This document shows, in pieces, positions 7,993 through 16,079 of a stretch of DNA of 35,014 nt (the stretch's first letter is position 1; every line of letters begins with the position of its first letter). The translations under genes were made by a program, and so were the position numbers. The stretch is from a virus. The notes under the pieces were generated by a model. It saw nothing but the letters and a program-made list of their open reading frames with translations. It did not search any database and was not told the origin of the DNA. The stretch spans positions 1-35,014 of IMG/VR virus record IMGVR_UViG_3300010354_010414. The stretch is one strand, 5' to 3'.

Positions 7993-9098
7993 TTTTCATA
8001 GACCCTATTATGTGTGTTGTTGACCTGAATAAATGTGGTTTTTTTACCGAAATCTTTTATTTTAGCTGCTCCAATATATGTACAAGCACTACGCATACCA
8101 CCATATATATCTAAGATAGTATCGGTAGCTTTTCCTTTATATGGAACTATAACCGATTTACCTTCTGCTGTTCTATAATTAGCTACCCCTTCATGATGTT
8201 TATTCATAGCATCTATACTACTCATACCATAATATTTGAGATAAACTTTTCTTTTTGGATTATTATTGTTAGGATCTAATGGTTGCCAATTTCCTAATGA
8301 TGTCTGATATTCATATTGCCATTCTCCATCACATTCATCTGTACCAGCAAACATACTACCCAACATAACAAAATCGCTATTTCCACCAAAAGCTTTACAT
8401 ATATCTCCGACAGTTTTACATCCACCATCCGAACATATATGTCCACCAAGACCATGAGCAGCATCAGAACACTCCATCACAGCACTCAACTGAGGATATC
8501 CAACACCCGTTTTTAAACGAGTGGTACAAACACTGCCCGATCCTATACCAACCTTAACGACATCTACCTTGCCATGAATAATTAATTCTTCTACCATTTC
8601 TGGAGTAACTACATTTCCGGCCATAATGATAATTTCAGGAAATAACTTACGAATATGACTAGCAGTCTTAACAAATTGTTCAGTATATCCGTTTGCTACA
8701 TCTAAACAGATATTTGGTAAATCAATATTATTGATTTTAATATTAGAGAATACTTTTTCTAATTTATGTATATCTTTATTAGATGTACCAGTAGAATACC
8801 ATACTAAGTTTTTATTGATTTTTTCATCAACATATAGATTAATTAATGTATCATCTTCATAATGCTTATGTAAGCAAGTTATTGCTGCGTGATCTGATAA
8901 TGATTTTCCCATTTGAATAGTACCAACAGTATCCATATTGGCTATCATAATAGGAACACAACTTAGCTGTCTAGGACTATGTACAAACTTAAAAGTTCTT
9001 AGTAGTTCAACTTCTGATCTACTTTGTAATATAGATCTTTTAGGTCTAATTAAAACATCATCAAAATCTAGTTTAGTTTCATTAATTATTTTTTGCAT
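7989..9098 (-). CDS. guaC: GMP reductase
   Basis: 369 residues, very close in pattern to animal and bacterial GMP reductases, which convert GMP to IMP with NADPH. Seen: KLDFDDVLIRPKRS near the start, VPIMIANMDTVGT (48-60), CLDVANGY, IMAGNVVTPEMVEELI, the catalytic loop GIGSGSVCTTRLKTGVGYPQ with Cys191, SDGGC, and EGKSV before the C-terminal GGMRSACTYIGA. The loop Pro of the usual GIGPGSVCTT is Ser188. An insertion of roughly 20 residues (WQYEYQTSLGNWQPLD and following Asn) precedes YYGMSS. IMPDH is less likely because there are no CBS domains and the motif wording is GMPR-like. It would feed purine salvage during infection. Confidence 0.93.
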   Translation of the reverse strand: MQKIINETKLDFDDVLIRPKRSILQSRSEVELLRTFKFVHSPRQLSCVPIMIANMDTVGTIQMGKSLSDHAAITCLHKHYEDDTLINLYVDEKINKNLVWYSTGTSNKDIHKLEKVFSNIKINNIDLPNICLDVANGYTEQFVKTASHIRKLFPEIIIMAGNVVTPEMVEELIIHGKVDVVKVGIGSGSVCTTRLKTGVGYPQLSAVMECSDAAHGLGGHICSDGGCKTVGDICKAFGGNSDFVMLGSMFAGTDECDGEWQYEYQTSLGNWQPLDPNNNNPKRKVYLKYYGMSSIDAMNKHHEGVANYRTAEGKSVIVPYKGKATDTILDIYGGMRSACTYIGAAKIKDFGKKTTFIQVNNTHNRVYEK

Positions 9099-9099
9099 G

Positions 9100-9621
9100 T
9101 CAAATAATGCTGTGGTCCTTTCCTACGCACTGATTTGTACTAATATTGAAGGATATGTATACAGATGTGATTTTTGTCTTATTGAGCGGGAATATCAAGT
9201 CTTTGTATGTTTGATCAATAATCACAAATTCTCCATAATCTATATTATAGGGTTTTGGGATTTCGTCATTGATCCAAAAAGTGTTAGTGTCATACATTCT
9301 AGTTATTGGTAAGACAACAGATAATTGATCCTCATGTATGTAATCTGTAGAATAGATATTATTTACTGTATTATTTGGTAAATTCAAGTAAATTTTAGGT
9401 ATTGTGTTGTAATAAATTCTACGATTAGTTATTAATGGTTTTAGTATATTTTTTACAAATTGCTTGTAACTATACTCAAATGACGAATTGAAAAAATGAT
9501 CAAGTAAATTTGTCTGATTAGATTTATGTATATATGGTATAACCTCATAATCAATTCCAAGGTTATCGCATAGGATTTTAGCCAATGGTAATTTATTAGT
9601 ATCGTACTGATTAATTCTCAT
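9100..9621 (-). CDS. Unknown protein, possible double-stranded beta-helix fold
   Basis: 173 residues. The segment LSVVLPITRMYDTNTFWIND followed by a Gly, hydrophobic strands and Asn/Thr (LNKTKITSVYISFN) is reminiscent of the StrG-like branch of 2-oxoglutarate/Fe(II) oxygenase-type proteins found in sugar pathways. The iron-binding HxD...H triad is not evident, so the family is only a suggestion. It lies between a GT2 glycosyltransferase (11-base overlap) and GMP reductase (one-base gap). Confidence 0.7.
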   Translation of the reverse strand: MRINQYDTNKLPLAKILCDNLGIDYEVIPYIHKSNQTNLLDHFFNSSFEYSYKQFVKNILKPLITNRRIYYNTIPKIYLNLPNNTVNNIYSTDYIHEDQLSVVLPITRMYDTNTFWINDEIPKPYNIDYGEFVIIDQTYKDLIFPLNKTKITSVYISFNISTNQCVGKDHSII

Positions 9622-10684
9622 CTGGAATAAAACTTAAACCCAGTAATTTTTTATTTTTTCTCATCCACAAATATTCATATAAGATATTATCAGATAAATT
9701 ATATATATTAGATATTGTTTTATGATACGACCCCGTTATGGTTTCAGCATGAAACATGTATTCACTACCCAAATACATAATTTTTTTGTTTGCATCAATA
9801 TATCTTAAACACAAATCGATATCTTGCATGGTATGACTCATACTAGGATTTAATCCACCGACATCGATAAAATCATTTACGCTTGTTATATGTAACGCTC
9901 CAGTTACTCCATAAATAGGACTATCATAAGTAGCGAAAGTAGTATCTTTACTATCATAACGATAATTATGATATGGTTTCCAACATTTAGAATTTGGTTC
10001 AATCATTGATAATTGTGGTAAAAATACTATTCCTCCGTGTTGAATTGTTCCAAAATATTCCTGTATTTTTGAACCCATTACATGATCATATTTACCACAC
10101 GCTTGATCATATTCGTCCTTATCGGGATAAACCAATCTGGTTCCTGATAAATTTGATTGGTATATATTATGTTTATCTAATAAATTACTAAAAGTTTTAT
10201 CATTAGATGGCCACAAATCATTATTCCAAAAAATAACATTGTGTTTATTATGTTTTATAGCATATATGACAGCAAAATTATTTAAATTCGAATAGTTGAA
10301 AATGTTTTTATTATTGTCTATTCTTAGATAAGAAATATTATGTTTGGTACATATATTGTATATACTATTGTCGATAGATCTATCATCAACAATTAATATA
10401 TCTGCTAATTCAGTAATATTGTTGCTGATTAATTTATGTAAAGTAAAATCCAATAAATTACCAAGGTCTTTGGTACAAATAATAATCAAATTATTTTGTT
10501 CTGTGAATACACTATTTTTGCATTCGATTGTATAGGTCACATTAAACGGATCTATACTTATGGTATCATTTTGTACGGTACATAAGGCTATAGGTAACTC
10601 TATGCTGTTTTTGACATCTTTGTTGAAGTCAAAATTATTCAAACATAAATCAAACGGAAATTTTATATATTTATCTGGAATCAT
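9611..10684 (-). CDS. GT2-family glycosyltransferase
   Basis: 357 residues from the ATG at 10684, which overlaps the upstream stop as ATGA; an ATG at 10702 is also in frame. GT-A features: NNLIIICTKD and ILIVDDRSIDNS (nucleotide-binding strand), HNVIFWNNDLWPSN where WNND stands for the DxD, a GALHITSVNDFIDVGGLNPS acceptor region, the conserved MQDIDLCLRY (ED motif), and MFHAET near the end. Inverting GT2 enzymes of this type extend surface polysaccharides. Sugar specificity is unknown. Confidence 0.88.
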   Translation of the reverse strand: MIPDKYIKFPFDLCLNNFDFNKDVKNSIELPIALCTVQNDTISIDPFNVTYTIECKNSVFTEQNNLIIICTKDLGNLLDFTLHKLISNNITELADILIVDDRSIDNSIYNICTKHNISYLRIDNNKNIFNYSNLNNFAVIYAIKHNKHNVIFWNNDLWPSNDKTFSNLLDKHNIYQSNLSGTRLVYPDKDEYDQACGKYDHVMGSKIQEYFGTIQHGGIVFLPQLSMIEPNSKCWKPYHNYRYDSKDTTFATYDSPIYGVTGALHITSVNDFIDVGGLNPSMSHTMQDIDLCLRYIDANKKIMYLGSEYMFHAETITGSYHKTISNIYNLSDNILYEYLWMRKNKKLLGLSFIPDEN

Positions 10685-11217
10685 ATTTGGAAAAAATACC
10701 ATCTATTGTAGGAGTCAAAACTATCGCTAGAATCTATGTGTTTTAGATAATCAATAACCTCATACCATTCGGAAAAAATCATTTGATGAGGAATAGTACC
10801 AAATAACCAATCTGGAGTATGATGTTTACCCTGATGTATCCTTATAATAATAGGTTTTTTTTGTCTGTTTGCTAGAAAAATTTCTTCCATTGTACCACAA
10901 GGATAAATGTCTAAATCTAGATTGACTATTAGAAAGTCACTTATATCTACCATTCTTAAATCCACATTTCTGATTTCTTTCATTACGCCAGTTAGAGCAT
11001 CATAATTTCTTAGATCTTTAAGTTTTTGTTTATACTTTCTAGTATCTTCATCTTCTTTAGCTATATTTATAGGTTTTGAGATAGGATTCAAAACATTAAC
11101 TCCTAGATCCTGTAAAATAGGTGTTAGTTGTGCTCTCCATGTTTGTCCATTATTAGGACATCTATCCATAGGTCCAGCTAAATATACTCTTTGATTTAAT
11201 AATCTATTTTTTGTCAT
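10681..11217 (-). CDS. Nucleoside 2-deoxyribosyltransferase-like protein
   Basis: 178 residues. RVYLAGPMDRCPNNGQTWRA (10-29) and the later DFLIVNLDLDIYPCGTMEEI followed by FLANRQKKPIII match the nucleoside deoxyribosyltransferase/MTH538 fold, with the Glu in TMEEI where the catalytic Glu lies in the family. Known members cleave or exchange N-glycosidic bonds of deoxynucleosides or deoxynucleotides. Salvage fits the GMP reductase and DeoC-like genes in the same run; cleaving a modified nucleotide or a defence signal is equally compatible. ATG overlaps the upstream micro-ORF as ATGA. Confidence 0.8.
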   Translation of the reverse strand: MTKNRLLNQRVYLAGPMDRCPNNGQTWRAQLTPILQDLGVNVLNPISKPINIAKEDEDTRKYKQKLKDLRNYDALTGVMKEIRNVDLRMVDISDFLIVNLDLDIYPCGTMEEIFLANRQKKPIIIRIHQGKHHTPDWLFGTIPHQMIFSEWYEVIDYLKHIDSSDSFDSYNRWYFFQI

Positions 11218-11285
11218 GCTAAGCTCTTATATAATTGGTATACTACAACTACTAAAAAAATTAACGTAAAATTAATAGAATCCAT
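11214..11285 (-). CDS. Candidate 23-residue single-span membrane microprotein
   Basis: The 69-base gap between the GT25-like gene and the deoxyribosyltransferase-like gene is filled by an ORF that starts 1 base after the upstream stop and ends in TGA overlapping the next ATG as ATGA. The product starts MDSINF and continues with a hydrophobic run LIFLVVVVY, then QLYKSLA, i.e. one short transmembrane helix with a basic end. No strong ribosome site of its own is visible, so coupling to the upstream gene would be needed. Confidence 0.5.
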   Translation of the reverse strand: MDSINFTLIFLVVVVYQLYKSLA

Positions 11286-11286
11286 G

Positions 11287-11994
11287 TTATTTATTCAAGT
11301 TTATGCAACTTGCTTCCCTCTGTGTTAGTGAACCAAAATTGTGACTATGATCAACAATATCGTCAATAGTAGCTAAAATATTTAGTTTTGAACTATTTCT
11401 AGCTATGGATCCATCTATCTGATATGTTAGTGGAAATACAATATCTAATATTTTTTTTGCTCCATATGGCGTGACTATCATACCAAAAGTACCATACATA
11501 CAACCCGATGGCTTGCATAAAAATTCCGACAATACATGGTGTTTTTTTAAACATTGTAGTTTATGTAAACCAAGATATAATATGTCATATACTAATCTAA
11601 GTTTTATTGTGTTTTTAATTATATCGTCTAATTGTGTATCAAATTGTGTTTTATCTATAGATATATCATCTTCAAAGATTAAAAATGGCTTAGTGGACTT
11701 TGCACACTCTTTATATATTAGATAGTGTGATAATGCGCATCCTAAAGAACCGTATGTTAACGATATTCCATAGTGTTGTTGTTTAAGACTTTCTATATCA
11801 TTTCTAGCGGATTGTGTTATGATCTGATTACTAATAATTCTAATATCTATTTTTTTCCCATTAACAGCATTAAATATCTGTAAACAATTCTTTAGTTCTG
11901 ATGCATCAAATAAGTTGCGTATGTGTTGCTGTCTAGTTTTTTCTCCATCAATAGATATACAATATACCTTATCAAAATATGAACACAACATCAT
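11287..11994 (-). CDS. GT25-family glycosyltransferase
   Basis: 235 residues. KVYCISIDGEKTRQQHIRNL, LGCALSHYLIYKECA and PFLIFEDDISID (FEDD at 107-110, the metal/sugar-binding motif) are diagnostic of GT25 lipooligosaccharide galactosyl- or glucosyltransferases. GMIVTPYGAKKIL is the usual C-terminal acceptor helix region. The start is an ATGATG pair overlapping the upstream stop as ATGA. In bacteria the family decorates LPS cores and in eukaryotes collagen; the phage acceptor is unknown. Confidence 0.88.
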   Translation of the reverse strand: MMLCSYFDKVYCISIDGEKTRQQHIRNLFDASELKNCLQIFNAVNGKKIDIRIISNQIITQSARNDIESLKQQHYGISLTYGSLGCALSHYLIYKECAKSTKPFLIFEDDISIDKTQFDTQLDDIIKNTIKLRLVYDILYLGLHKLQCLKKHHVLSEFLCKPSGCMYGTFGMIVTPYGAKKILDIVFPLTYQIDGSIARNSSKLNILATIDDIVDHSHNFGSLTQREASCINLNK

Positions 11995-12293
11995 GCTAAT
12001 GTATTATACTCTTTGATGACAGATAATACATGTTTCCTTATGGCATCTCTTTCTTCATCGGTATATCCAATATCAAATAAAGAAGATGTGTCTTTTTTAA
12101 TTTCAAACCCATAATAAAGCTTATGACAAATTTTATCTATAATTGATGATTCATTCGATTTATTCTGTAGGTACAATATTATTTTTGTCATCAGATTTGC
12201 AGATATACCATCTTTATAAATATGATGATATCGTAATCTGAGCCAATTAAGATGTCTAATAACTTGTGCTATATTAGTATTAACTTTGTCCAT
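11991..12293 (-). CDS. Unknown small helical protein
   Basis: 100 residues from the ATG at 12293, which gives a 14-base overlap with the macro-domain gene; an ATG at 12326 is in frame but sits directly against its only GAGG. Mostly helical by eye (IAQVIRHLNWLRLRYHHI; DEERDAIRKHVLSVIKEYN). No family recognised. It lies between a macro domain and a GT25 enzyme. Confidence 0.7.
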   Translation of the reverse strand: MDKVNTNIAQVIRHLNWLRLRYHHIYKDGISANLMTKIILYLQNKSNESSIIDKICHKLYYGFEIKKDTSSLFDIGYTDEERDAIRKHVLSVIKEYNTLA

Positions 12294-12840
12294 AATATAT
12301 CTGTACGCTAAGATCACTCCAAGCATCCTCTATCATTTTTTCGATAAAAGACCATTCTCCACCAGATTTACCAACACCAAACTTTGATCCTACTATATCG
12401 ACAGTTTCCTCATTATTTTTATTATGAGACACAATATATGATGATATTGTTTCCATTGTTTTAGCTAATGCAATATAGTCTAATGACCTAGAATATTTAT
12501 GATTTTTTTTGCATATCATGTTAGCAAAAATAACTTTACCAAAATTTTTATTGTGAATATTAAATACTTCTAAAAATTGTACTGTTCCATAGTTTTTTGA
12601 ACCAGATGATCTATACATATCTAGATTTATTTTTATCTGTGGAAATATTTGTTGTATTCTAGAAGATAATCTTGTATCGTCTTTAGGTTCTAGACTAAAA
12701 CATTCTGGTATCAATAAATTTTGCGAAGATCCAGATTTTGTATTAATCTTAGCTACTATAACATCAATAATATCTCCCTTTATATAAGCGATATTATTAG
12801 GTTTAGAATAGTGGTATTTTTTATATACTGGTATAGCCAT
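12280..12840 (-). CDS. Macro-domain protein (Poa1p-like)
   Basis: 186 residues. The opening IAYIKGDIIDVIVAKINTKS, the YGTVQFLEV strand with KVIFANMICKK, and the late motif VDIVGSKFGVGKSGGEW followed by FIEKMIEDAW fit the macro-domain fold; the late loop corresponds to the diphosphate loop of Poa1p-type ADP-ribose-1''-phosphatases. Macro domains bind or hydrolyse ADP-ribose derivatives. In a phage this may reverse ADP-ribosylation or recycle tRNA-repair products; both are inferences. It is the first gene behind the promoter at 12858-12885 and has a good site, ATAGGAG, before ATG. Confidence 0.8.
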   Translation of the reverse strand: MAIPVYKKYHYSKPNNIAYIKGDIIDVIVAKINTKSGSSQNLLIPECFSLEPKDDTRLSSRIQQIFPQIKINLDMYRSSGSKNYGTVQFLEVFNIHNKNFGKVIFANMICKKNHKYSRSLDYIALAKTMETISSYIVSHNKNNEETVDIVGSKFGVGKSGGEWSFIEKMIEDAWSDLSVQIYYGQS

Positions 12841-12857
12841 AGTTTGCTCCTATGACT

Positions 12858-12885
12858 ATTGTAGCACATCCAATCAATAGGTCAA
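12858..12885 (-). promoter_or_regulatory. Sigma-70-type promoter for the macro-domain gene
   Basis: On the minus strand: TTGACC (12885-12880), a 16-base spacer, TACAAT (12863-12858), then ATAGGAG and the ATG at 12840. The -35 box overlaps the stop codon of the upstream sulfotransferase-like gene. The same -35, spacer length and -10 recur at 17393-17366, which makes chance less likely. Confidence 0.65.
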
Positions 12886-13544
12886 TGGGTGTATGCTTCA
12901 TAAAATTCATCAAATGTATTGAATGGATAGTAACCAAAATTTTGTTCTATTGTCCAATCAATATTATCATTGATATAAGAAAAGGCATCCTTATTTATTG
13001 ATAGAAAATGATTTTTTTGTGGTTTAAAAATAATTTTATGTTCATAAGATGGTATTCTAAAATGTGCAGCTATATTTTGTTTAATGTAAAATGTTGTTTT
13101 GAGATTTAAAAAATTTTCAAACTGTATAATATATTTGTTATACATTGTTAATTCATTTATATATTTTAGTTTATTAGTTCTTAGTTCAAAAATATTTTTA
13201 TATCTTTCTCCAGAATTCCAATTTCTATCCTCATATATTTCTGGGCCTAGAAATTCTTCGCGAGACCACCATTGTTGAGTAACAAACCCTATAAATGAGT
13301 TGTAACTAAAAGCACAATGATGAGGTCTTTTATACATGGCAACGAGCCAGTCATAAGGATTTCTAACTATACAAAAAAAACCAGTATTATCTAGATTATT
13401 AGATGACTCTAAATGAAAAGGAGTAAAAAAATGTTTGTGTCCGTATTGAGATGTAAATGATAACCTAAAGCTTTGATCAATAAAGTTTTGCAAAAAATTA
13501 GTACCACTATGTCTCTCACCATATATAGTATACTGTTGTATCAT
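12882..13544 (-). CDS. Sulfotransferase-like P-loop protein
   Basis: 220 residues. YTIYGERHSGTNFLQNFID (5-23) resembles the 5'-phosphosulfate-binding loop of sulfotransferases, and GFFCIVRNPYDWLVAMYKR the 3'-phosphate-binding strand and helix (RxP...). The family moves sulfate from PAPS to hydroxyls of sugars or proteins, consistent with glycan decoration. A second, different sulfotransferase-like gene lies at 32986-33573. The rest is AT-biased, with many Asn, Tyr and Phe. An alternative is another P-loop kinase, but the RNPYDW motif favours sulfotransferase. Confidence 0.8.
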   Translation of the reverse strand: MIQQYTIYGERHSGTNFLQNFIDQSFRLSFTSQYGHKHFFTPFHLESSNNLDNTGFFCIVRNPYDWLVAMYKRPHHCAFSYNSFIGFVTQQWWSREEFLGPEIYEDRNWNSGERYKNIFELRTNKLKYINELTMYNKYIIQFENFLNLKTTFYIKQNIAAHFRIPSYEHKIIFKPQKNHFLSINKDAFSYINDNIDWTIEQNFGYYPFNTFDEFYEAYTH

Positions 13545-13546
13545 AG

Positions 13547-14212
13547 TTAATAATTAATATCAAAAACGTTATCAAACGGATCAGAAAAAAAATGTGCTTC
13601 TAAAAATTCATCAGATAGCTGTTCTAAAATTGGATGATATATATTTTTACCACATATAGATGGCATATCATCTCTTCCTCTTATGGGATATGGTTTTTTA
13701 AAAGTGGTTGATTCTATGCCATGTTTTCTACAAATTGTTGGTAGTCTTACTTCACATGACATACTTTTTTCGAACCATATATCATTTTCTGGATTTGTCC
13801 AGATTTCTAAAGCTAATTTTGGCATCATATAAAAACAAAATCTTGAAGCGCAAACTATAAATTGTTCGTATTCCGTATTTTTAAAATGTCTTTTAGCAGC
13901 GGGTATCCAAGGACCGCCACTATAATAAACACTATCAGCATATAAATGATTTATATCCATATCTGGTAAATTATCTAGTAATAATACATCCCATTCTAAT
14001 AATGCTACATTGTTATGTTGTATTTTAGATAAATTTTCTTTAATGTTAGATCTAAGAATTAAATCACATTCCATCCATCCTTTATGTGGAGGATAATTAT
14101 TTGCAGTATCTACTACTATGAGTTGATGTTCTGGATTAGATATTTTTATTGCATTTAAGTGGGGGCTGTACCCATCATGTCTTCTGCAATAAATTATAGT
14201 CCATTTAGACAT
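13547..14212 (-). CDS. Probable GT-A glycosyltransferase-like protein
   Basis: 221 residues. The layout resembles a small GT-A fold: N-terminal strand TIIYCRRHDGYSPHL, HQLIVVDTANNYPPHKGW, then NNVALLEWDVLLLDNLP, where EWDV would be the DxD equivalent, followed by a substrate region (SGGPWIPAAKRHF) and ICRKHGI. I cannot place it in a named family. Only two bases separate it from the sulfotransferase-like gene, so they are co-translated. Confidence 0.65.
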   Translation of the reverse strand: MSKWTIIYCRRHDGYSPHLNAIKISNPEHQLIVVDTANNYPPHKGWMECDLILRSNIKENLSKIQHNNVALLEWDVLLLDNLPDMDINHLYADSVYYSGGPWIPAAKRHFKNTEYEQFIVCASRFCFYMMPKLALEIWTNPENDIWFEKSMSCEVRLPTICRKHGIESTTFKKPYPIRGRDDMPSICGKNIYHPILEQLSDEFLEAHFFSDPFDNVFDINY

Positions 14213-14228
14213 ATTATTTTAATCTCTA

Positions 14229-14288
14229 TTATTTTTTATAACACAAATAAAAAGCATCTATATCATCAGTTTCTAATAAATTAATCAT
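14229..14288 (-). CDS. Candidate 19-residue microprotein
   Basis: The gap 14213-14284 contains an ORF whose ATG overlaps the upstream stop as ATGA (14285-14288) and which ends at TAA 17 bases before the next start. The product begins MINLLETDDIDAFYLC. It may be a translated filler or chance; composition cannot decide. Confidence 0.3.
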   Translation of the reverse strand: MINLLETDDIDAFYLCYKK

Positions 14289-14512
14289 GACCATTTATTT
14301 AAAGGACATTTTTGATCGGCCCAAGCTAGTTTATTCATAAATATACTCTTATTATTAACATTACACCCACATTGTAAACATTGGTTTTTGTGGAAGCTAT
14401 CACAATCGATACATATTTTATATCTGGTGTGGATTAATTCTTTTGATGCTTTTGGCATTCCAGCACCTATATGAAAATATAAAGCTTTGATAAAATTAAG
14501 TATTTTTTTCAT
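14285..14512 (-). CDS. Small zinc-ribbon-like protein
   Basis: 75 residues. After a short N-terminal helix (LNFIKALYFHIGAG) come RYKICIDCDSF, CLQCGCNVNNKS and QKCPLNKW. The CxxC...CxxCGC...CP pattern is a widespread small phage protein that should bind one zinc; its role is unknown. The N-terminal helix is amphipathic or membrane-touching. It overlaps the upstream 77-residue gene by 17 bases. Confidence 0.82.
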   Translation of the reverse strand: MKKILNFIKALYFHIGAGMPKASKELIHTRYKICIDCDSFHKNQCLQCGCNVNNKSIFMNKLAWADQKCPLNKWS

Positions 14513-14729
14513 TTTTAATTTCTATTAGTAGGTTTTCCTGGTCTTGATAAAATATAAAAATTTGATCTATAATTGTATCAGCACTTAGCCATAAAATATT
14601 ACCATCATGCAAATTAATACATAGTTTTTGTATTCCATTGTTTGATTTTTTATAATCACAAGTTAATACAAAACAGCGGCTGTTATGAGTAAATTTATCA
14701 CCATTATTCAGTTCTTCTAAGTATTTCAT
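14496..14729 (-). CDS. Small conserved phage protein
   Basis: 77 residues. Pattern LNNGDKFTHNSRCFVLTCDY, then LCINLHDGNILWLSADT, resembles small beta-barrel-like phage proteins whose role is unknown. ATG overlaps the upstream glycosyltransferase stop as ATGA, so it is translated together with it. Confidence 0.75.
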   Translation of the reverse strand: MKYLEELNNGDKFTHNSRCFVLTCDYKKSNNGIQKLCINLHDGNILWLSADTIIDQIFIFYQDQENLLIEIKNEKNT

Positions 14730-15541
14730 ATAAGATTTTCTTTTCTAAAAATATAGTTAATAACAGTATCGTTTTGATTTAAAAACCAGTCTGTATTCCA
14801 ATGCCTACTAAGTTTTAAGCAATAATTATTGTTATATCCACTATCGATATAGTTTTTATATTCTCTGTTTAATTTTCCATTGAGTCTTTCTTGATATGGA
14901 ACAAATGCATGAGGACCATCCCAATTTTTTTCTAGAGCTATTTTTTTAGGTATGCTATTCCATAACATTTTTATTTCTTGAGATTCTTGTAACAATTCAG
15001 AAAATAAATTATGCAACCAAAAGTATTGATCTTTAACTCGTCTATATTTCCAATAATCGATAATTTTTTTCATCCATTTTTGAATTACTAAATTATTAAG
15101 TTCTGCGTGAATAAACCAAGAGTCTATCTTAACATAGTGAGCGTGTGCATCGTATGCAAAAAAACCATATTCTTTATATTGTTGTAGTAGTGTATCTATA
15201 CTTTTTAAACAAAGAGTTGTGCTGTCAACCCAAGTCCCTCCATATTTATATAGTAAATAAATTCTTATAATATCACTTAGTGATACTATATCTATAAACG
15301 ATAAATATTGTAAATTAAGATGTGTTAAGTCAATATATTTTTTTAATGTAGTATTATCTAATGCAACTATTAAATAGTCCGGATTATGATTGCTCCAACT
15401 CTTTAAACATAATTGAGAAACTATAGGAGCATTATTCCATCCTGAATCCCAGTATATCCAAATAATTTTATTATTGTTTAATGTATGATTTTCAAAAACA
15501 GTATCAAACGCTTCTGATTTTAAAAATTCATCGTAAAACAT
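14726..15541 (-). CDS. Capsular-polysaccharide-type glycosyltransferase (GT32/Caps_synth-like)
   Basis: 271 residues. IIWIYWDSGWNNAPIVSQLC, the helix SLSDIIRIYLLYKYGG and TWVDSTTLC (the DxD position, here DST) are the conserved core of the DXD-sugar/Caps_synth group that transfers hexoses in capsule and O-antigen assembly. FFAYDAHAH and WFIHAE continue the fold. It overlaps the next upstream GT by 14 bases. Confidence 0.87.
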   Translation of the reverse strand: MFYDEFLKSEAFDTVFENHTLNNNKIIWIYWDSGWNNAPIVSQLCLKSWSNHNPDYLIVALDNTTLKKYIDLTHLNLQYLSFIDIVSLSDIIRIYLLYKYGGTWVDSTTLCLKSIDTLLQQYKEYGFFAYDAHAHYVKIDSWFIHAELNNLVIQKWMKKIIDYWKYRRVKDQYFWLHNLFSELLQESQEIKMLWNSIPKKIALEKNWDGPHAFVPYQERLNGKLNREYKNYIDSGYNNNYCLKLSRHWNTDWFLNQNDTVINYIFRKENLI

Positions 15542-16079
15542 TATATGTTGACAATATTTTAGGTATATATATAGGATTTTTAGCTAATTTATAACAGTCA
15601 GTAGCAAAATAACCATCTCCATTATATCTGTCTATATGAAAACGTATATTTTCGCATAATGTGTGTTTGACTATAAAATTATGACTATCAATATGATTCA
15701 CTTTTATATTTGAACCATGTAATCTTTTTGATCCATCTTTATTGTTTTGGTCAAAAGATATAAAATCATAACTTTCTAGTATGGAGGAAATATTATCCCA
15801 TAAATTTTCATGTATGATAGTATCATCGTCATTGAAGTAAATATGACCACAACTAATCATATTCAAAGCAAAATTTCTTTGAGCATGACCTACTACGCTC
15901 CCCATTTGTTGATATGTATATGTTTCGCAAGTTTTTGGAATATAGTATTCCGTAGGTATATTTGGTTTATCAAAAACAACAATCCATCTATAATATTTAT
16001 TAGGGATATTAATAGAAGCTTCTATGGTTTTTAGATTTTCTGGTCTACTACAAGGAGTAATTATATTAAGTAGTTTCAT
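15528..16079 (-). CDS. Small GT2-like glycosyltransferase
   Basis: 183 residues, a minimal GT-A domain. LNIITPCSRPENLKTIEASI opens it, RWIVVFDKPN is the nucleotide strand, and GHIYFNDDDTIIHENLW contains the DxD (NDDD). HAQRNFALNMI is the usual helix before it. Shorter than most GT2 enzymes and lacking the C-terminal membrane or acceptor domain. It lies between a SAM methyltransferase and a capsule-type GT, with overlaps on both sides. Confidence 0.83.
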   Translation of the reverse strand: MKLLNIITPCSRPENLKTIEASINIPNKYYRWIVVFDKPNIPTEYYIPKTCETYTYQQMGSVVGHAQRNFALNMISCGHIYFNDDDTIIHENLWDNISSILESYDFISFDQNNKDGSKRLHGSNIKVNHIDSHNFIVKHTLCENIRFHIDRYNGDGYFATDCYKLAKNPIYIPKILSTYNVLR

